Below are positions 6,494 to 10,696 of a stretch of 10,696 bases of DNA, piece after piece. The stretch covers positions 1 through 10,696 of the forward strand of contig NZ_JAHAHH010000045.1 of assembly GCF_018373335.1 (NCBI RefSeq), given 5' to 3'. The first letter of the stretch is position 1; the number at the start of each line of letters is the position of its first letter. The position numbers and the translations under genes are program-made. Under the pieces are notes generated by a model. The model was not told where the DNA came from, made no database searches, and was given only the letters and a program-made list of their open reading frames with translations. This DNA comes from Negativicoccus succinicivorans. GTDB lineage: Bacteria; Bacillota; Negativicutes; Veillonellales; Negativicoccaceae.

Positions 6494-7558
6494 TTATTCT
6501 TCTTCGCCGCGGCGCAGACGCTCGCGTAAAAGTTCGGCGACGCTTTCCGTCGGGCTGTCGTCGCTGTCGTATAAAAGGCCTTTCTCACTTTTCACCACAA
6601 GGCGATCATAGCGATGTTCATGGTGTACGGCCAACGCGGTTTCCACGAATTTATCGCAAGCCCAGTCGTGATACTCGGGACTCATCATGCGGGCCAGCGC
6701 CGGCGCTTTGATAAGTTGCTGCTGATACAGTTGTTGCAGCGACTGCCAGCTTTCCAGCCGCGGCGTCGCGCGAAATTTGACAATGACATAGTAGCCGCTA
6801 TCCTGCAGAAGTTTAAGCTTGGCCAAAATTTCTTCCGGAGCGGTGCAATTGCTTTCGATCAGCAGGTGACGACGCTCGGCGACGGTCTGCTGAAACGCTT
6901 TTTCCGCCATGTAATCGGCAAAATGCTGCGTGATGTAAATACTGTACAGACCGTATTTTTCCTGCAGTTCCTGGTAATGCGGATGAAAACCGAACAAGGT
7001 ATCGGGATCGCCGTGGATGAGTTGGTGCTCGCGGTTGTCGATGACCGTTGAAGCCATGCGGGACTTGCCCGAGCCGGGTTGCCCGCCGATCAGGTAAGCG
7101 ATCGGACGCTCCACATTTTTCGGTTTATTGCCTGCGATGATGGGCCACACGCGCGTGGCGAATACGAAATCGGCCTGCGCGCGATCATAGGTGGATTCCG
7201 GCGCGGGCGGGACAAAATCAATGTCCGGTTTGGCGATTTCTTCAAAAAAGATTTCCGGTAAGTAGACATCCATGATGGTCAGCGCTTCTTCCAGCATGGA
7301 TACCTGTTCTTCGACGGAAATACCGTAACCGCGACGTTCTTCGATTTCCGCGATTGCGGCGACGGTGCGGTGAATCAATTCTCCCAGCCGTTCCATGTGG
7401 CGCTGCTTACGCGAACCGCTTTGCGGGTCCGCGACCAACATGTTGCGAACCGTCACAAAAATTTCCGCGTTGACTTCCAGCTGAATCCCGGGAGGGACTT
7501 GATCAGCCGCTTTCTCGAGCTGCTGTAAGGTCTTTTGACTATACGGCATCCGATGCAT
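6494..7558 (-). CDS. Zeta-toxin-like P-loop kinase with N-terminal extension
   Basis: Predicted cytoplasmic kinase (354 aa) of the zeta-toxin superfamily; zeta toxins phosphorylate UDP-N-acetylglucosamine, but the substrate here is unknown. Walker A is GGQPGSGKS (158-166). By remembered alignment with the streptococcal zeta toxin, Lys165, Asp186 (in HGDPDTLFGFHP), Glu235 (LLIES) and Arg290 match catalytic or phosphate-binding residues, while the first Arg of the pair is Leu277. About 145 residues precede the kinase domain; they are charged, probably helical and unrecognised. The start is ATG 7558 with AGGAG (7567-7563) 4 nt upstream; TTG 7579 would place that site inside the gene. It is a single-gene unit with its own promoter and terminator and no epsilon- or PezA-like antitoxin, so it may be a housekeeping or phage-defence kinase rather than a classic toxin. 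Confidence 0.85.
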   Translation of the reverse strand: MHRMPYSQKTLQQLEKAADQVPPGIQLEVNAEIFVTVRNMLVADPQSGSRKQRHMERLGELIHRTVAAIAEIEERRGYGISVEEQVSMLEEALTIMDVYLPEIFFEEIAKPDIDFVPPAPESTYDRAQADFVFATRVWPIIAGNKPKNVERPIAYLIGGQPGSGKSRMASTVIDNREHQLIHGDPDTLFGFHPHYQELQEKYGLYSIYITQHFADYMAEKAFQQTVAERRHLLIESNCTAPEEILAKLKLLQDSGYYVIVKFRATPRLESWQSLQQLYQQQLIKAPALARMMSPEYHDWACDKFVETALAVHHEHRYDRLVVKSEKGLLYDSDDSPTESVAELLRERLRRGEEE

Positions 7559-7603
7559 CACACTCCTGTATCGAGTCAATATAAATCCTGCATATCTGTA
7601 GTA

Positions 7604-7632
7604 ATAGTAGCAAATAATTACGAAAAAGTCAC
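7604..7632 (-). promoter_or_regulatory. Promoter of the zeta-like kinase gene
   Basis: On the minus strand, -35 GTGACT (7632-7627, four of six consensus) is separated by 17 nt from -10 TACTAT (7609-7604), which is preceded by TGC (extended -10). The start would be near 7597, giving a leader of about 40 nt. It lies immediately after the terminator of the phosphorylase operon. Confidence 0.5.
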
Positions 7633-7634
7633 AT

Positions 7635-7662
7635 AAAAACTCCTCTCGGTATGGAGAGGAGT
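7635..7662 (-). terminator. Rho-independent terminator of the MFS-phosphorylase operon
   Basis: Minus-strand stem ACTCCTCTC / GAGAGGAGT (7662-7654 with 7647-7639), 9 bp and perfect, with loop CATACC, followed by five T (7639-7635). It begins 16 nt after the phosphorylase stop codon. Confidence 0.9.
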
Positions 7663-7678
7663 GAAATGCCGCACGGAT

Positions 7679-8425
7679 TTACGCGCGGGTACGGCTTGCG
7701 AGCGCCTTCAGGACAAGACCGGCCGCTTCGCGGTGCATTTTCTGATAGTCTTCTTGGCTGACGAAAACATTTTCACCGCGATTTATATGGCAAACCAAAC
7801 AATTGGCGGCGGGGACATTGTACAGAGAAGCAAGCGTATAAATGATCGCGGTCTCCATATCGCAGTTGATGACGCCGCGCGCTTTAAGCTCCGTCATCAG
7901 CTTGCTTTCCGCAGAATTTTCGGACCAGGGGACAGAGCGGCCCTGACCGAGATAGTACGTGCCCGCCGTAAAGCCGATACCGTAAAAGGCTTGCTTTTTT
8001 TGCCGACAAGCTTCCTGATATAACGCGTGCCATAGTAGGGGATCGGCCGCGGCGGGATAATTATCATCGACGTACGCGTGCAAAAGAGATTTGTCGCGGA
8101 TCATAGCGTGATTGAACAGCAGCGCGCCGGCGGGAATATCCTCCCGCCAGCTGCCGCACCCGCCGACGCGTACAAAGGCTTGCGCGCCGTTTTCGATAAG
8201 CTCCATCACGGCGATCTCCGTCGATCCCAGGCCGATACCGGTCGAGCAGACCGAAAATAATTTGTCTTCGTATGTACCGGAACAGACGACGAACTCGCGA
8301 TTCCGGCAAAGTTCGGTGACATTTTGCCAATGATCGGTGACCAGCGGAATGCGGCCGGGATCGCCAACGAGCAATGTCGCCTCGCCTAAAGAGCCGGGCG
8401 TAACGCCTTGCAAGTGAATACTCAT
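7679..8425 (-). CDS. Nucleoside phosphorylase, uridine-phosphorylase-like
   Basis: Phosphorolytic cleavage of a nucleoside to free base and (deoxy)ribose-1-phosphate in the cytoplasm; nucleoside phosphorylase-I (PNP_UDP_1) family, 248 aa. Phosphate-site GDPGR (21-25), STGIG (61-65), RVGGCGS (86-92) and the ribose-site Met-Glu in CDMET (188-192) are in order. Uridine preference is suggested by GQGR (160-163), matching GQER of E. coli Udp, whose Gln and Arg contact uracil, and by INR (214-216) where Udp has VNR; a DeoD-type catalytic Asp is not evident. In RVGGCGS the residue that is Ser or Thr in DeoD and Udp is Gly89, which is unusual. GGAGG lies about 7 nt before the ATG, and the ATG overlaps the transporter stop codon (ATGA), so the two are coupled. 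Family is certain; pyrimidine specificity is moderate. Confidence 0.88.
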   Translation of the reverse strand: MSIHLQGVTPGSLGEATLLVGDPGRIPLVTDHWQNVTELCRNREFVVCSGTYEDKLFSVCSTGIGLGSTEIAVMELIENGAQAFVRVGGCGSWREDIPAGALLFNHAMIRDKSLLHAYVDDNYPAAADPLLWHALYQEACRQKKQAFYGIGFTAGTYYLGQGRSVPWSENSAESKLMTELKARGVINCDMETAIIYTLASLYNVPAANCLVCHINRGENVFVSQEDYQKMHREAAGLVLKALASRTRA

Positions 8426-9633
8426 AACATTTCCTCCGCGTCAACGACGGACGGATCGCGTTTCAAAGTCAACATCACCGCGAACGAGATTAAATAGAGC
8501 GCCGTGAAGTAGAGCATCGCGTATCCAATGGTATAGTATTGCAATAAATAACCGATGGCGATTGGTGAGAAACCGCCGATCGCGCGTCCGATATTAAAGA
8601 TCGTATTATTGGCGGTGGCGCGAATATTGGGCGGATAAAAGCTTGAAATCAAGGTGCCGTAGCCCGCATTCATGCCGTTGGCGAAGAACCCGACTACCGC
8701 GCCGCCGAGTAAGATGGCGATACCGCTGTTGGCATAAGCGTAAAGCAAAACGGAAACGGCCGAGCACAAAAGAAAGATGCCGTACGATTTTTTGGCGCCG
8801 AGGCTGTCCATGAAACGTCCGAATAAAAGCATGCCCAGACACATGCCGACGATGGTGCTGATGGTCCAAAGCGCGGAACCGGAAATCGTCAGCCCCAACT
8901 GTTTTTGCAAAATCGAAGGCAACCAAGTCATCAAGCCGAAGTAACCGCTGACCTGCACGGACGACATAATGATGAGCGTCACCGTAGTCCACGCGAGGCG
9001 CGGCGTTTTTACCAGTTCCGATAAAGAAACGTTCAAGGATTTTCCCTGCGCTTCCGCCGCTTCTTTAGCGGCGAGCCATTGGGGCGTTTCCGGCAAGTGG
9101 TAGCGAACCGCAACCGCCAGAAAAACCGGTACGATACCGAAGATGAAAAGACCGCGCCAACCGACGACAGGCAGCAGGAAGTACGCCAGCAGCGCCGCAA
9201 TGATGGCGCCTACTTGGCCGCCGATCGTGACGTAGGAATTGGCCTTGCCGCGTTCGTGGCGCGGAAACGCTTCCACGAGCATCGCCATGCCTACACCGAA
9301 TTCACCGCCGCCGCCTACACCGGCGAGGAAGCGGCAAGCCGCTACCCACCAAATGTTGGGCGCGAAGCCGATTAACGCGGTGGCGATTGAAAACAGCAGA
9401 ATCGAATAGGAAAAAATCTTAATGCGTCCGTATTTGTCCGCGAGCAAACCGAACGTAATTCCGCCCAACAGCATGCCGATATTAGTGACGGTCGAGATCA
9501 TGCCGCCTTGCGCGCCGCTCAAACCGAATGTCGCCATAATGGATGTCAAGGTGAATGACAGCATCATGATGTCGATACTTTCCAGCCCCAGGCCGAAAAT
9601 AGATGACCACAAAATACGATTTCGATAACTCAT
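8422..9633 (-). CDS. MFS transporter (sugar/aromatic-acid symporter-like), probable nucleoside importer
   Basis: Inner-membrane secondary transporter of the major facilitator superfamily, 403 aa with about 12 hydrophobic segments. Motif A after the second helix is GLLADKYGRIK (62-72), with a second copy GRFMDSLGAKK (272-282) in the C-terminal half. RFLAGVGGGGEFGVG (101-115) and PETPQWL (181-187) before a polar central loop (about 188-212) resemble the aromatic-acid/H+ and sialate/lactate symporter branches. The substrate cannot be read from sequence. The gene overlaps the uridine-phosphorylase-like gene by ATGA, so a nucleoside or related substrate is a reasonable inference. AGGAGG (9644-9639) lies 5 nt before ATG 9633; an ATG at 9637 is out of frame. 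A strong promoter precedes it. Confidence 0.9.
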   Translation of the reverse strand: MSYRNRILWSSIFGLGLESIDIMMLSFTLTSIMATFGLSGAQGGMISTVTNIGMLLGGITFGLLADKYGRIKIFSYSILLFSIATALIGFAPNIWWVAACRFLAGVGGGGEFGVGMAMLVEAFPRHERGKANSYVTIGGQVGAIIAALLAYFLLPVVGWRGLFIFGIVPVFLAVAVRYHLPETPQWLAAKEAAEAQGKSLNVSLSELVKTPRLAWTTVTLIIMSSVQVSGYFGLMTWLPSILQKQLGLTISGSALWTISTIVGMCLGMLLFGRFMDSLGAKKSYGIFLLCSAVSVLLYAYANSGIAILLGGAVVGFFANGMNAGYGTLISSFYPPNIRATANNTIFNIGRAIGGFSPIAIGYLLQYYTIGYAMLYFTALYLISFAVMLTLKRDPSVVDAEEML

Positions 9634-9663
9634 ACATGCCTCCTAAGCAATCATTCCACACAA

Positions 9664-9675
9664 AACGGCGCCGTT
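9664..9675. repeat. 12-bp perfect palindrome in the MFS operon leader
   Basis: AACGGCGCCGTT reads the same on both strands and lies about 20-30 nt downstream of the expected transcription start and 20 nt upstream of the ribosome binding site. It could be a repressor operator; as RNA it has no loop and would not form a normal hairpin. Its function is unproven. Confidence 0.45.
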
Positions 9676-9700
9676 CTCCCACAGCGCCATTAACATTTTT

Positions 9701-9729
9701 ATTATAACAAAATGAAGATATTTTGTCAG
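9701..9729 (-). promoter_or_regulatory. Strong promoter of the MFS-phosphorylase operon
   Basis: On the minus strand, CTGACA (9729-9724, five of six -35 consensus) lies 17 nt from a perfect TATAAT (9706-9701), itself preceded by TGT (extended -10). The start would be near 9694, with a leader of about 60 nt. The -35 box overlaps the stop codon of the glycosylase gene. The spacer holds a CAAAAT/ATTTTG inverted repeat (9708-9725), a possible operator. Confidence 0.85.
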
Positions 9730-10349
9730 TCATTTTTTCGTTTTTTGATCAGCTTGAATTGCCAGGGAAATGATTTTCCATACGTCGCATAATCAATGCC
9801 GCGGCGGACATTACAAACGATCATTTCATCGTTGGCGATTTTGCCGTGCCGCAACTGCAGATTGCCGGACAAGACGGTTTTGCCGGAAAGCGCGGTGCTG
9901 ATCCCCAATGCGCGCGCCAGTTTTCCGGGACCGTCGGCCCAGTGCTCCGGACGGATGCCGGCGCGGCGCGCGCGCACCAATTCGTCGCCGTAAATAATTT
10001 CACCCGCGCGCAAGAGCACGGCGGCCGGCGTGCCGTCTGCATCAACGACGATGTTGGCGCAGTCATGCAAACCGTAAACAAGATACACATACATATGACC
10101 GGCGGGACCGAACATGGGGCGATTGCGATTCGTTTCGCCGCGATACGCGTGCGACGCATCGTCCGGTTGGCCACGATAGGTGCCGCCGTAAGCTTCCGTT
10201 TCCGTGAGTCGGATGCCGACCAGCCCCTCGGGACTGCGGTGCCAAAGCGTAGCGCCCAACAAACGCCGCGCCGCTGTCACGGCGTCGGTCGTAAGTTCTT
10301 CCGCGGTAAATCGCGGGCGGCAAAATAAATTAAGCGCGGACATCGACAT
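9726..10349 (-). CDS. 3-methyladenine DNA glycosylase (Mpg/AAG family)
   Basis: Base-excision repair enzyme that flips out and removes alkylated purines such as 3-methyladenine; 207 aa, normal for bacterial members. All active-site positions known from human AAG can be placed: Glu52 (catalytic, in ETEAY), Tyr54 and His67 (which stack on the flipped base), Tyr89 (YVYLVYG), Asn99 and Arg114 (VLLRAGE). NRNRPMFGP (74-82) and DGPGKLARALGI (139-150) are further landmarks. This is the MPG family, not the helix-hairpin-helix TagA/AlkA types. The start overlaps the end of the efflux-adaptor frame by 20 nt; ATG 10349 has a weak upstream site, and ATG 10343 with GGGA 9 nt upstream is equally possible. 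There is no terminator after it, so it may read into the MFS operon. Confidence 0.93.
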   Translation of the reverse strand: MSMSALNLFCRPRFTAEELTTDAVTAARRLLGATLWHRSPEGLVGIRLTETEAYGGTYRGQPDDASHAYRGETNRNRPMFGPAGHMYVYLVYGLHDCANIVVDADGTPAAVLLRAGEIIYGDELVRARRAGIRPEHWADGPGKLARALGISTALSGKTVLSGNLQLRHGKIANDEMIVCNVRRGIDYATYGKSFPWQFKLIKKRKND

Positions 10350-10668
10350 GCATCCCGATTTCTAAATGCGGGGCCGGTTTTGTGATGACGCGTTCGCCGG
10401 CCGTAAGACCTGCCAAGACGACCCAATCGTCACCGTCAACATAAGCGGTAGTGACGTGACGGGCGTCAATCAGACCGTCCGCAGTGACGATGTACACCGT
10501 ATCGTCACCGATGTTGCTGCGGCGCGGCAAATGAATCAGCGAAACCTTGGTCGGCAGCTTCAACGTGAGCGGATAGGGGGTGGCGGGCTGTAACATCTCG
10601 CCGGGATTGTCAAACCGGAACTTCAGTGCGGTTACAGCTTCTGCTGGCGCTGTTTTTCGCCATTGTGC
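10330..10668 (-). CDS. C-terminal fragment of an efflux membrane-fusion (adaptor) protein
   Basis: Only the end of an RND/ABC-type periplasmic adaptor is visible. The region FRFDNPGEMLQP (codons about 10626-10591) resembles the late beta-barrel of adaptors, and the last 70 residues have the membrane-proximal pattern DDTVYIVTADG, VVLAGLTAGERVI, EIGMHVDV. Such proteins join an inner-membrane pump to a TolC-like outer-membrane channel, suggesting a diderm host. The frame hits TGA at 10671-10669, and the sequence beyond does not look like adaptor coding, so the gene is interrupted by rearrangement or misassembly. The Met at 10596 lies inside the homologous part and is unlikely to be the native start. 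The 3' end overlaps the glycosylase gene. Family assignment is moderate. Confidence 0.6.
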   Translation of the reverse strand, partial: AQWRKTAPAEAVTALKFRFDNPGEMLQPATPYPLTLKLPTKVSLIHLPRRSNIGDDTVYIVTADGLIDARHVTTAYVDGDDWVVLAGLTAGERVITKPAPHLEIGMHVDVRA

Positions 10669-10696
10669 TCAACCCGCTGGTGACATGGTTTTTACG
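10635..10696 (+). CDS. Possible N-terminal part of an AI-2E/PerM-type permease, cut by window edge
   Basis: The last 60 bases on the plus strand read QLLLALFFAIVLNPLVTWFL, a hydrophobic helix with the NPLV element typical of an early membrane segment of AI-2E transporter (PerM/YdbI-like) proteins. There are too few residues for certainty, and no start codon with a ribosome binding site is seen upstream, where the sequence instead resembles minus-strand adaptor coding. It may be a fragment joined at a breakpoint. Confidence 0.35.

Noticed and set aside
7559..7579. TTG (7579) as start of the zeta-like kinase
   Set aside because: The AGGAG site lies downstream of it and serves ATG 7558; nothing SD-like precedes the TTG.
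9708..9725. CAAAAT/ATTTTG inverted repeat as terminator of the glycosylase gene
   Set aside because: All-AT stem of 6 bp with one G:C pair is too weak, and it lies inside a promoter; kept only as a possible operator.

Overview
The window looks like bacterial chromosome from a GC-rich member of the Bacillota. It has strong AGGAGG-type ribosome binding sites, sigma-A-like promoters with TGn-extended -10 boxes, a Gram-positive-type LexA box and compact rho-independent terminators. The C-terminal piece of a membrane-fusion (efflux adaptor) protein at the right edge fits a diderm lineage such as the Negativicutes. That placement is inference; no rRNA or other taxonomic marker is present. No tRNA, CRISPR array, insertion sequence or phage gene was seen.

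Layout. Genes on the left half (1-5422) run rightwards and genes on the right half (5498-10668) run leftwards, meeting at a bidirectional terminator at 5464-5499. From the left: (1) the C-terminal two thirds of a CopA-type Cu(I) export ATPase, ending near a terminator at 1791-1816; (2) a three-gene cluster of a small acidic protein of unknown function, a crotonase/enoyl-CoA hydratase and a CsaA-type tRNA-binding protein, closed by a terminator at 3316-3342; (3) a two-gene DNA-repair-like cassette, a radical SAM protein of the TIGR03916 type overlapping a DUF4130/TIGR03915 protein. On the other strand, read from the right edge: (4) a truncated efflux-adaptor C-terminus overlapping a 3-methyladenine DNA glycosylase (Mpg/AAG family), then an MFS transporter translationally coupled to a uridine-phosphorylase-like enzyme, ending in a terminator at 7635-7662; (5) a stand-alone zeta-toxin-like P-loop kinase with its own promoter and terminator; (6) epoxyqueuosine reductase QueG.

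The most interesting part is region 3. The radical SAM gene has an extended -10 promoter with a GAAC-N4-GTTC LexA/DinR-type dyad exactly over the expected transcription start. Its protein ends in QMDLF, a good match to the bacterial sliding-clamp-binding motif, and carries a helix-hairpin-helix DNA-binding element. Together these point to an SOS-induced, clamp-tethered DNA repair or modification system whose chemistry is, to my knowledge, undescribed. The uracil-DNA-glycosylase-like domain often linked to this pair elsewhere is absent from the window.

Other points to check: an HP-to-HR change in the CopA nucleotide-binding motif; a zeta-like kinase with no antitoxin and one apparent active-site Arg replaced; a pyrimidine-nucleoside import/phosphorolysis operon; and a breakpoint near 10630, where efflux-adaptor coding on the minus strand abuts apparent membrane-permease coding on the plus strand (rearrangement or assembly chimera).
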